The notes under the pieces are model-generated. The model was not told where the DNA came from, made no database searches, and saw only the letters and a list, made by a program, of their open reading frames with translations. Source: JAWLGZ01 sp041690635 (lineage in GTDB: Bacteria > Pseudomonadota > Gammaproteobacteria > Thiohalomonadales > Thiohalomonadaceae). From it: a stretch of DNA of 64,000 bases. The position numbers were made by a program, and so were the translations under genes. This document shows, piece after piece, positions 56,930-64,000 of this stretch; position 1 is the stretch's first letter; each line of letters starts with the position of its first letter. Location of the stretch: assembly GCA_041690635.1 (NCBI GenBank), contig JAWLGZ010000001.1, positions 682,001-746,000 on the forward strand, written 5' to 3'.

Positions 56930-57349
56930 TTATCGAGCCGGTGCGTATACGGCACGGCGCGGGGTGGTCACACGGCCGGTACGCTTGAGATAGGCAAGGG
57001 TCTGGCCAAGATTCTTCGGCATCACACCCTCCTCCTCCAGCTGTGCCTGCAGGTCCCGCGTGGAGATCTCGCCGGAACGGTTGATGATCTCCACAACCCG
57101 ATCCGATACGTTACCCCGACGGCCGCGGCCGTTGCCTCCGGTGCGGCCGCCCAGTTCGCGAATCTGCTTGTCGAGTGCGGCAACCTCACGTTTGTGGCGT
57201 GCCAGCAGTTCACGCCGCTGGCCCCGCAGTTCCTGGATCTGCTGCTTGATCGTTTCCCGTTCCCGCTCGAACTCCTCCTGCTCCTTGGCCTTCGCCAGTT
57301 CATAGAGCTCTTCGGCGGACATCGCTTCGATAGGCTTTTTACGTGCCAT
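56930..57349 (-). CDS. H-NS-like coiled-coil/winged-helix DNA-binding protein
   Basis: 139 residues. N-terminal ARKKPIEAMSAEELYELA, then a long Glu/Arg coiled coil (about 20-68), a Gly/Arg-rich hinge (GGRTGGNGRGRRGN at 68-81), and a C-terminal winged-helix-like domain (VVEIINRSGEISTRDLQAQL and LGQTLAYLKRTGRVTTPRRA). The layout is that of small nucleoid-associated regulators, but the fold differs from classic H-NS, so the label is by analogy. It has its own AT-rich promoter and terminator. Confidence 0.75.
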   Translation of the reverse strand: MARKKPIEAMSAEELYELAKAKEQEEFERERETIKQQIQELRGQRRELLARHKREVAALDKQIRELGGRTGGNGRGRRGNVSDRVVEIINRSGEISTRDLQAQLEEEGVMPKNLGQTLAYLKRTGRVTTPRRAVYAPAR

Positions 57350-57403
57350 TAACTGTTTCCCCTGTCTCGAGACAATTTAAAGATTCAAAATTTATCGGTA
57401 CAT

Positions 57404-57434
57404 ATTATATGAAGATACAGGGGGGCCATATCAA
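57404..57434 (-). promoter_or_regulatory. Sigma-70-type promoter for the H-NS-like gene
   Basis: On the minus strand TTGATA (57429-57434) and a consensus TATAAT (57404-57409) are 19 bp apart in an AT-rich patch. The start site would lie near 57397, about 48 bp before the ATG. Confidence 0.5.
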
Positions 57435-57727
57435 TACCCACCGGATCGTTTTTTTCCGAATATGTTATCCGGCTGTCACAAATCCTTGCGGCACCCACCT
57501 CCGTGAGTCCTGCTATCAACAAACTCGTTAGGCATTCACCATGCCGGGAATGCCGCTCTCGGGAAGGATTCACACATAGACCGCGGGTCGAGTGTCCTGC
57601 GGCACCATTTCCAATCGACAGCGCCATCACCGGGAGCGACGGTCTCTCCCGATCAGAAATGTAGAATAAATTGAGAGGAAGGGAAGTGGGTGAAATGACG
57701 GCCGTAGCCGGCCCACTCTGCTATTAA
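57435..57727. other. Non-coding gap upstream of the H-NS-like gene
   Basis: About 290 bp with a small dyad (CCGGAT/ATCCGG near 57440-57472) around a T-run, but no supported gene or tRNA. With the adjacent MITE-like element, the non-coding stretch reaches 58041. Confidence 0.5.
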
Positions 57728-57996
57728 AGGGCACCTCTAATAATCCAACGTGGTTTCGTTGGGCCCAAAATCGCCGAGTACAAGGCGCGCTGCGCAGGCA
57801 ATGGCCCGGTCCTTGTCAAGCAGCGCAACGCCGTAATCGGCGATTTTGGGCCCAACCCTCCGGGCTCGTGGCCGTATTGCCCGCTGGACTGCGTTGCAGC
57901 TCGCTCATGTGGAATGACCACATCACGCTCGCCGCGCCTTGCCAGCGAAACAATACGGCCGCGAGCGAAACCGTGTTGGATTATTAGAGGTGCCCT
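57728..57996. mobile_element. MITE with 22-bp perfect inverted ends and TAA target duplication
   Basis: 269 bp. The ends AGGGCACCTCTAATAATCC (57728 on) and its complement (to 57996) match over 22 bp, then continue with two mismatches to about 31 bp. Both flanks carry TAA (57725-57727 and 57997-57999). Inside is a second perfect 20-bp inverted pair (57758-57777 and 57837-57856, GTTGGGCCCAAAATCGCCGA) and a third stem (GGCCGTATTG/CAATACGGCC near 57870 and 57953). No transposase. TAA would fit the TNA duplications of some IS5-family elements, which is inference. Confidence 0.85.
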
Positions 57997-58041
57997 TAAG
58001 TTACGCATCCATCAATGAGATGGGCGGTAGTGTGGGCCTTT

Positions 58042-58713
58042 TCACCTGGCCGTCGTCAGCCGGAGGTCCAATTCACGCAACCGCTGGGGGGTGCCGACAT
58101 CGATCCATGCCCCTTGGTAATGAATACCACTTACCCGGCCCCGCACCATCGCTGTTTGCAGCAGTGGCGCCAGTGGAAACGGTCCGGGGCGGCAGCCGCT
58201 AAATAGCTCCGGACGATAAACCCCGATCCCGCTAAAGGTGAGTTTCGGTTCCCCATCCGCGGCCACGCGCCCTTGCTCGAGTGCGAAGTCCCCTCCGGGG
58301 TGGTGGGGGGGATTGTCCACCAACACCAGGCGGGCCAGGTCCGTGGCCGGCACCGGCTCCCGTAGCGTCCGGAATGGGAAGTCGGTCCAGATGTCCCCGT
58401 TGATCACCAGGAAAGGCACCTCCCCGAGTAGTGGCAACGCATTGAATATGCCTCCACCCGTCTCCAGCGCCGGACTCTCCGGCGAGTAGCGGATCGCTGC
58501 GTTGAACCGCGCTCCGTCGCCCAGAGCCTGTTCAATGAGTTTCCCGAGATGAGCGTGATTGATCACAATCTCGGTGAATCCACCAGCCACCAGTGCCTCA
58601 ATGTGACGAACGATCAGCGGCTTACCCCCGACCGGTAACAGCGGCTTTGGACAGTGATCGGTCAGCGGGCGCATGCGCTCCCCGCGACCCGCGGCAAGGA
58701 TCATCGCCTTCAC
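58042..58713 (-). CDS. murU: N-acetylmuramate alpha-1-phosphate uridylyltransferase
   Basis: 223 residues from the GTG at 58713 (MKAMILAAGRGERMRPLTDH). Nucleotidyltransferase signature GRGERMRPLTDHCPKPLLPV, FLVINGDIWTDFPF and GAWIDVGTPQRLREL. It forms UDP-MurNAc in the peptidoglycan recycling route that bypasses de novo synthesis. The length equals known MurU. The usual partner amgK is not adjacent. An upstream extension of the frame to 58794 is less likely. Confidence 0.85.
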   Translation of the reverse strand: MKAMILAAGRGERMRPLTDHCPKPLLPVGGKPLIVRHIEALVAGGFTEIVINHAHLGKLIEQALGDGARFNAAIRYSPESPALETGGGIFNALPLLGEVPFLVINGDIWTDFPFRTLREPVPATDLARLVLVDNPPHHPGGDFALEQGRVAADGEPKLTFSGIGVYRPELFSGCRPGPFPLAPLLQTAMVRGRVSGIHYQGAWIDVGTPQRLRELDLRLTTAR

Positions 58714-58884
58714 CGGTCGGACGTCCTTTTTAATGAATAAGCGTTCAATGAAATTCCTGTAATCGTGGTCTACCTTACTATCAGGCTGAACCAATGAGTG
58801 AGGAGCGCGCTGTAGCCCAGCGACTGCAACGCAAACTCGACCCGGGTCACTTCACCACGAGCCGGGCCAAAAGAGGCGGATCTG

Positions 58885-59460
58885 ATGGAAATGGCCGAAG
58901 CACTCCAGACCTATCTCCGACAGCGCAACATCCCTTTTGAGATCTTCTCATGTGGACCGGGTGGGCGTCCCGCCGATGTGGCCGAGGCGCTGGGTTTCGC
59001 GCTCGACCAGATTGCCCGTCCGATCCTTCTGAGTGATCGCACAGGCGTGCTCATGGCAGTGATACCCGCCGGCCGCCGACTGGACCTGAAAGAGGTGCGG
59101 CGGCAGCTTGCGCGGCCTGAACTCGCGCTGGCGCCGACCGATGCGATCGCCCGCGCACTGATACAGTGCGATCCGGCCTCGGCGCCACCGTTCGCCGAAC
59201 TGTTCGGCCTGGAAACGGTAGTGGAGGAGGCGTTCGCAGCCATGGACGGGATCTACTTCGCTGCCTGCCAGGCCGGCACGCTGGTACGTATCCAGAGCGA
59301 TTCCTTCCAGCGCCTGCACGCCGCATCGGAATGGGGACAGATCGCCACCTCGGCGCCCCTCTTGCGGGGTCCGTCCCGATCGATGCGGCCGCGCCTGCCC
59401 AAACGGCTGACCGGCCGCTTCTACATCCCACGTCCGTCAGCACAGCACCGCAACTCCTGA
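58885..59460 (+). CDS. YbaK/prolyl-tRNA deacylase-like domain protein
   Basis: 191 residues. The first 150 residues follow the YbaK/EbsC fold (LQTYLRQRNIPFEIFSCGPG, IARPILLSDRTGVLMAVIPA, LDLKEVRRQLARPELALAPT). The conserved Lys of the editing enzymes is not evident at the expected position (ARPILL instead of a K-containing strand), so deacylase activity is uncertain. The C-terminus is Arg/Pro-rich. It is divergent from murU. Confidence 0.75.
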   Translation: MEMAEALQTYLRQRNIPFEIFSCGPGGRPADVAEALGFALDQIARPILLSDRTGVLMAVIPAGRRLDLKEVRRQLARPELALAPTDAIARALIQCDPASAPPFAELFGLETVVEEAFAAMDGIYFAACQAGTLVRIQSDSFQRLHAASEWGQIATSAPLLRGPSRSMRPRLPKRLTGRFYIPRPSAQHRNS

Positions 59461-59555
59461 AACCGGACCCACGTAGATCCCCGTAGGGAGGGCACGTCAC
59501 GCCCTGCCCGCCGGGTTGTTCGCCACCGGGCTCACGCCAGGTGGAGGAATGAGCA

Positions 59556-62500
59556 TCAGTGCGACCTGCTCCCCCGCAGCCGCTCAAATTCACGATACCA
59601 GATGATCAACTCGTGGGGCGGCATCGGTTCGGCGAAGAGAAATCCCTGCACGTCCTCGCAGTCTCGGGCGCGCAGCAACGTGAGCTCCCCCTGGGTCTCC
59701 ACCCCCTCGGCGATCACCCGCAACCCCAGGCTCTTGCCCAACCCAATGATCGCCTCGGTGATAGTGCGGTCGGCGGCGTCCACCTCCATGTCACGGACAA
59801 ACGACTGGTCCACCTTCAGGCGGTCGATGGGAAACCGGCGCAGATAATTCAGGCTGGAGTAACCGGTACCGAAATCGTCGATCGCCAGCGCGACCCCCAT
59901 CTCCTTGAGCCTGACGAGAGTCCGCACCGCGGTCTCCACATCACGCATCAACGCCCCCTCTGTCAACTCCACTTCGATGCAGGCTGGATCGACACCGGTT
60001 TCCGCCATCACACGGGCCAGCAGGTCGGGAAAGTCCGGGCGCTGGAACTGGATGGCGGAGACATTCACCGCCATCGGTGTCACCACGCCCTCCTCGGCCC
60101 ACGCCCGCTGCTGCCGACACGCCTCACGCAGCACCCAGTTGCCGATACCCACGATGAGTCCGCTCTCCTCGGCAACCGGGACGAAATCGGCTGGCAACAT
60201 CAGGTGCTCACGGCGCTGCCACCGCAACAGCGCCTCCACCCCCACCAGTTGCTCGGTCACCGCACTGATCTGCGGCTGGTAATAAAGGATCAGTTCCTGC
60301 CGATCCAGCGCGGAACGCAGGTCGCTCTCCAGCCGCAGCCGTTCCCGCGCGCGGACGTTCAACTCCGGGATGAAGAACTGAAGCGTGTTCCGTCCCCGCG
60401 CCTTGGCGTGGTAGAGGGCCGTGTCCGAGTTGCGGATGAGCAGGTCGACCTCGCGCCCGTCCTCGGGATAGACCCCGATGCCGATGCTGACGGTGATGCG
60501 CACCTCGTTCTCCTCGAAATGGAACGGCTCGGCCATCACGGCGTTGATGCAGGCCGCCACCCGGGCGGCGTTGGTCGGGTCTGCGATCTGCACCAGGACA
60601 ATGATGAACTCGTCGCCGCCACCGCGCACGACGATATCTTCGGCACCGACACACACGCCGAGGCGCTCACCCAACTCACGCAGGAGCTGATCCCCGACTC
60701 CGTGCCCGAGCGAGTCATTGACGGTCTTGAAGTGATCCACATCCACCGTCAGTACCGCCAGGCGACCGCCCGTCCGCTCGGCGTTGGCGATGGCCTGCTG
60801 GAGCCGCTCGTGAAGCAGCCTGCGGTTGGGCAGGCCGGTCAGCATGTCGTGGCGCGACAGAAATTCGATACGCGCCTCCGCCTCCTTGCGCTCGCTGATA
60901 TCGGAGAAGAGGGCCACATAGTTGACCAGCGTGCCCTGCTCATCGAAGACCGCACTGATGGCCAGCCATTCCGGAAACACCTCTCCGCTCTTGCGGCGGT
61001 CGAAGATCTCGCCCTGCCAGTACCCCTCCTCCCGGATGGCGCGCCACATCTGGTCATAGAAGTCGCGATCGTGACGTCCGGAAGAGAGGAAGCCCGGCGT
61101 GCGGCCCAGCGCCTCATCAGGGGAGTAACCGGTGAGCCGGCTGAAGGCGCGGTTGACCAGGATGATTCGACGTTCCGCGTCGGTGACGTAGATCCCCTCG
61201 CCGCTCGAATCCAGCACCTTGGCCCACAGACGCAGCCGCTCCTCGGCGCGCTTGCGATCGGTGATGTCGGTGTGGGTGCCGGCCATGCGCAGGGGGTGTC
61301 CCTCTCCATCGCGCCGCGCCACCGTACCGCGGGCCAGGACCCAGAGCCGTTCGCCGGACTTGGTCCGCATGCGGTGCTCGGAACGGTAGTGCGGGGTCTC
61401 GCCCCGCAAATGGGCCTGAAGCTCCGCTTCCACCCGCGGCAGGTCGTCCGGCTCGATCAGCCCCTCCCAGCCGTGCAGGCCGGGTTCCAGTTCGCCGGGG
61501 GTGTAACCGAACATCTCTGCGAAGCGATGGCTGTAGTAGGTCTTGCCGGCCTGGAAGTCGACATCCCAAAAGCCGTCCTGCGACCCCTCCAGTGCCAACC
61601 GCAACCGCTCCTCGCTCATGCGCAGCGCCTGCTCCGCCTCCATGCGAACGGTCACGTCGTCGTAGACCGCAACCACCTCACCGCTGGGCAGGCAGTAGAT
61701 CCAGTTCTCACGCCAGCCGGTGATACGCCCGTCCTCATAATGTCTGGGCGGGAGATGAACCGCCTCTCCGGTCTGCACGACCTCGCATAACGCAGTGACC
61801 AGCCCCATCCTGCCAGCGCCGGGAAAGTGCTCGAGCAGCGGCCGTCCGATCAACGCCTCCCGGCTGACCTGCTCGATACGTTCCAGCGCCCGGTTGACGT
61901 CCAAGATGATGAAATCGTCGCTTTCCTGCCGGTAGCGGTAGACCGCCACGCCCGCGTTCATATTGTCGAACAGCTGCCGGAAGCGGAACTCGCTCTGCCG
62001 CAGGGACTCTTCGGCACGGCGCCGTTGCACCTCCAGCTCGAAGCTGTCCAGCGCAAACGAGACGTCGAGCGCCATCTCGTCCAGGAGCTGCAGCAGTTGC
62101 GCATCGAAAAATCCCCGCTCGGCAGCGTAGACTGCCAGCACCCCGGCAGGCCGGCCGCCCCGACGGAGGGGAAAGGCGGCCGCGGAGCGGAACCCCATGC
62201 GTTGCGCCTCCTGCCGGTTCATCATCAACGGGGCGACGGAGAGATCGTTGCTCACCTGCTGACTGTCCTCCTGCACTGCCCGTACCGGCAGCCCGTGGGT
62301 GCCCGGTCCCGCGGCGTCGAGCCGCAGGCGCTCGCCGGCGAAGTACTCGGCGTTCTCCCCGTACCACGCCAACGTGCGGATATGCTCCTCCTCCACCATC
62401 CCCACCCAGGCCGCGCGAAACCCGCCGTAGTCAACGGCAATCCGGCACACCGCCTCCAGCAGGCGGTCCTGCTCACGCACCCGGACGATCGCCTGGTTGG

Positions 62501-63989
62501 TCTGGCTGAGCGCCGCATAGAGGTTGCTGAGACGCCGGATGCGTGCCTCCGCCTCCCGGCGCTCGGTGATGTCGCGGATGATCGCCTGATAATGGACTGT
62601 ATGGTCGGTCCGGATGGCGCGGGCGCTGACCTCCACCGGAATCAGGCTACCGTCGGCGCGCCGGTGCTCCGCTTCATAGACCCGGGAGGCACCCACCTCG
62701 GCGGCGGCCTCGGCCGGCTCGTTCAGCGGCGTGGTCCGCTCACCGCAGAGATCGTCCCAGCCCCGCTCCAGCAGCTCCGAACGGCCGTAGCCGTAAACCT
62801 CGACCGCGCGGTCGTTGGCCTCGACAATCCGCCCCCCTGCGTCGGTCAAGACAATGATGTCGTTGGCGTACTTGGCCAGATAGTCGAAGTGGCGGGTCAA
62901 CGCCTCCTGCCGCAGTGCGGAGCGGTAGCGGAAGGCACGGAACTCCGCCTGCTGCTTGCGCCACCAACTGGCGGTCGCTACCCCGGCGCCCATCAGCAAC
63001 AGCACGGAAACACCGGTGATGTGCCGCGCCAAAGTGCGCAGCGGCTCGAACACCTCCTCCTGGTCAATCTTGGCCACCAGTGCCCAGGGGCTGAGCCGCA
63101 CGTTGCGGGCGGCCGCCAGCACCGGCTCGCCCCGGTAGTCGATACCGGAAAAATGCCCCTGCCGTGCCAGGGCGGCGTGCGCACCCACCAGCCCAGGGGT
63201 GTCGCTCGGTACCGCCAACGGCAGTCCGGACGCCTGCGTACGGTTAAGAAAAATCACCTGCGCATTCTCCTCCCGCACCAGCAGGAGCGCCGCGGAAGGG
63301 CTGGCGGTCGGCCACGCCGCGAGCATCGGATAGAAGTACAGGTAAGGGTCGATGCGAAGCGCCAGGACGCCGACGGTCTCGCCCCCGTCATCGCGAACCG
63401 GCACAAACAGACCGAATCGGATCGGCCGCTCACCTGATTCCGGAAGGAGAAAATCGTCGAACTGGGGGAGACCGGTCTCCAGCGCACGGCGGAACGCCTC
63501 AGGACGGTCCCGGGCCTGGGGCTGACCCGCCTCGGCAACCACGCTCCCGTCCGGCGCCAGCACACGAACGGCCTCATAACGCGGGCGGATGACCATTGCC
63601 GACAGTGTGGCGATGAGATTGGTGTGGGCCCCCCGGGGTACCGTTTCGCCCGCCAGCAACTGGATGATGGTGTGGCGCGTGAACGGTTGCCGAAGCAGCG
63701 TCCTGGCGTCGCTGATGCGCTCCTCCTGCCAGTCGCGCACCTCCCGTGCCTTGGCTTCGACCACGGCGGCGAGGTCCGCCTGGGTCCGCTCCACGACGGC
63801 AGCCTCCTGCTGGCGCCACAGCAGGTAGGCCGCACAGGCCAGAAACAGCGCCAGCCCGAGGAACGCGAGGATGGCGCCGGGCAATAGTCGGCGTGGATCG
63901 AGAACGTTGCGCCCCCCGTTCTCCGCACCGTGCGGTGCCGGGTCGACGCCGGTGGCTGGCTCCTTAGCGCGGGGCTCCCTCTCAGGCAT
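59556..63989 (-). CDS. Sensor protein with dCache, PAS x4, GAF, GGDEF and EAL domains
   Basis: 1477 residues. GGAGGAGA precedes the ATG at 63989, so the gene is complete. TM about 38-57, a Cache-type periplasmic domain (60-305), TM about 325-342, PAS (368-478), GAF (500-650), PAS (668-780), PAS (795-913), PAS (920-1035), GGDEF (1040-1208) and EAL (1220-1470). GGDEF is intact (1124-1128), but the RxxD inhibitory site is GAED. The EAL motif (1252-1254), DDFGTGYSSL (1371-1380) and QGFLFAEPMP are intact, so both synthesis and hydrolysis of cyclic-di-GMP are possible. The ligand is unknown. Confidence 0.95.
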   Translation of the reverse strand: MPEREPRAKEPATGVDPAPHGAENGGRNVLDPRRLLPGAILAFLGLALFLACAAYLLWRQQEAAVVERTQADLAAVVEAKAREVRDWQEERISDARTLLRQPFTRHTIIQLLAGETVPRGAHTNLIATLSAMVIRPRYEAVRVLAPDGSVVAEAGQPQARDRPEAFRRALETGLPQFDDFLLPESGERPIRFGLFVPVRDDGGETVGVLALRIDPYLYFYPMLAAWPTASPSAALLLVREENAQVIFLNRTQASGLPLAVPSDTPGLVGAHAALARQGHFSGIDYRGEPVLAAARNVRLSPWALVAKIDQEEVFEPLRTLARHITGVSVLLLMGAGVATASWWRKQQAEFRAFRYRSALRQEALTRHFDYLAKYANDIIVLTDAGGRIVEANDRAVEVYGYGRSELLERGWDDLCGERTTPLNEPAEAAAEVGASRVYEAEHRRADGSLIPVEVSARAIRTDHTVHYQAIIRDITERREAEARIRRLSNLYAALSQTNQAIVRVREQDRLLEAVCRIAVDYGGFRAAWVGMVEEEHIRTLAWYGENAEYFAGERLRLDAAGPGTHGLPVRAVQEDSQQVSNDLSVAPLMMNRQEAQRMGFRSAAAFPLRRGGRPAGVLAVYAAERGFFDAQLLQLLDEMALDVSFALDSFELEVQRRRAEESLRQSEFRFRQLFDNMNAGVAVYRYRQESDDFIILDVNRALERIEQVSREALIGRPLLEHFPGAGRMGLVTALCEVVQTGEAVHLPPRHYEDGRITGWRENWIYCLPSGEVVAVYDDVTVRMEAEQALRMSEERLRLALEGSQDGFWDVDFQAGKTYYSHRFAEMFGYTPGELEPGLHGWEGLIEPDDLPRVEAELQAHLRGETPHYRSEHRMRTKSGERLWVLARGTVARRDGEGHPLRMAGTHTDITDRKRAEERLRLWAKVLDSSGEGIYVTDAERRIILVNRAFSRLTGYSPDEALGRTPGFLSSGRHDRDFYDQMWRAIREEGYWQGEIFDRRKSGEVFPEWLAISAVFDEQGTLVNYVALFSDISERKEAEARIEFLSRHDMLTGLPNRRLLHERLQQAIANAERTGGRLAVLTVDVDHFKTVNDSLGHGVGDQLLRELGERLGVCVGAEDIVVRGGGDEFIIVLVQIADPTNAARVAACINAVMAEPFHFEENEVRITVSIGIGVYPEDGREVDLLIRNSDTALYHAKARGRNTLQFFIPELNVRARERLRLESDLRSALDRQELILYYQPQISAVTEQLVGVEALLRWQRREHLMLPADFVPVAEESGLIVGIGNWVLREACRQQRAWAEEGVVTPMAVNVSAIQFQRPDFPDLLARVMAETGVDPACIEVELTEGALMRDVETAVRTLVRLKEMGVALAIDDFGTGYSSLNYLRRFPIDRLKVDQSFVRDMEVDAADRTITEAIIGLGKSLGLRVIAEGVETQGELTLLRARDCEDVQGFLFAEPMPPHELIIWYREFERLRGSRSH

Positions 63990-64000
63990 TCTCCTCCGCC

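Noticed and set aside
59559..61790. 743-codon open frame on plus, opposite the GGDEF-EAL gene
   Set aside because: Antisense shadow of a high-GC gene with clear domains; sequence is His/Leu/Gly-biased with no family motif.

Overview
The window reads as a GC-rich gammaproteobacterial chromosome. The gene orders lolB-ispE-tRNA(Gln)-prs-rplY-pth-ychF, hemA-prfA-prmC, gatCAB divergent from mreBCD-mrdA-rodA-mltB-rlpA-dacA, and ybeD-lipB-lipA all support this. Three sigma-54 activators, a TauE/SafE-type transporter and a large multi-PAS GGDEF/EAL protein would fit a Chromatiales-like (possibly sulfur-oxidising) organism. That placement is inference; no species is identifiable from the sequence alone.

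Layout. Positions 1-9857 are an accessory island of visibly lower GC and unlike codon use: a possible 53-residue ORF, an HNH nuclease gene, a predicted HExxH zinc-protease-like gene, a 1793-residue STAND NTPase with an N-terminal Cap4/DUF4297-like nuclease (candidate antiphage effector), an AlpA-like small regulator and a tyrosine integrase facing a tRNA-Met(CAU) gene. The far end of the island lies outside the window. Positions 9858-17069 (minus strand) carry housekeeping genes for translation, nucleotide, isoprenoid and lipoprotein-sorting functions, including an intact tRNA-Gln and a second copy broken by a REP-like insert. Positions 17346-22718 (plus) hold hemA, prfA, prmC, a hypothetical, moeB and a JAMM protease.

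Positions 22723-32558 form an envelope-stress/transport block. It has a TauE-USP-USP fusion operon, two tandem NtrC-type two-component systems (the second kinase with a one-base frameshift), and two good -24/-12 (sigma-54) promoters in front of small secreted-protein genes. Positions 32713-37015 hold hslO and gatB, gatA, gatC. Positions 37151-49598 are a long run for cell shape and peptidoglycan (mreBCD, mrdA, rodA, mltB, rlpA, dacA), D-amino acid aminotransferase and lipoate synthesis (ybeD, lipB, lipA). The mreC gene appears to start with ATT. Positions 49882-63989 carry an L,D-transpeptidase/TPR-NTF2 pair, a GAF-HD-GYP protein, a glycosyltransferase-like protein, a PAS-sigma-54 activator, a possible CDGSH-like mini-protein, an H-NS-like coiled-coil/winged-helix protein, murU, a YbaK-like protein and a 1477-residue sensor GGDEF-EAL protein.

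A structure that gene calling does not explain runs through the chromosome part. Most intergenic gaps are filled by short arrays of 7-bp units (GGTCGGT, GGGGCTA, CAAGTGA, GTGAAGA types) or 9-bp units (CGCAGAGGA type), usually as two inverted arms that would fold into a hairpin, and often starting exactly at a stop codon. Two larger MITE-like elements (between lipB and lipA, and upstream of the H-NS-like gene) add to this repeat load.
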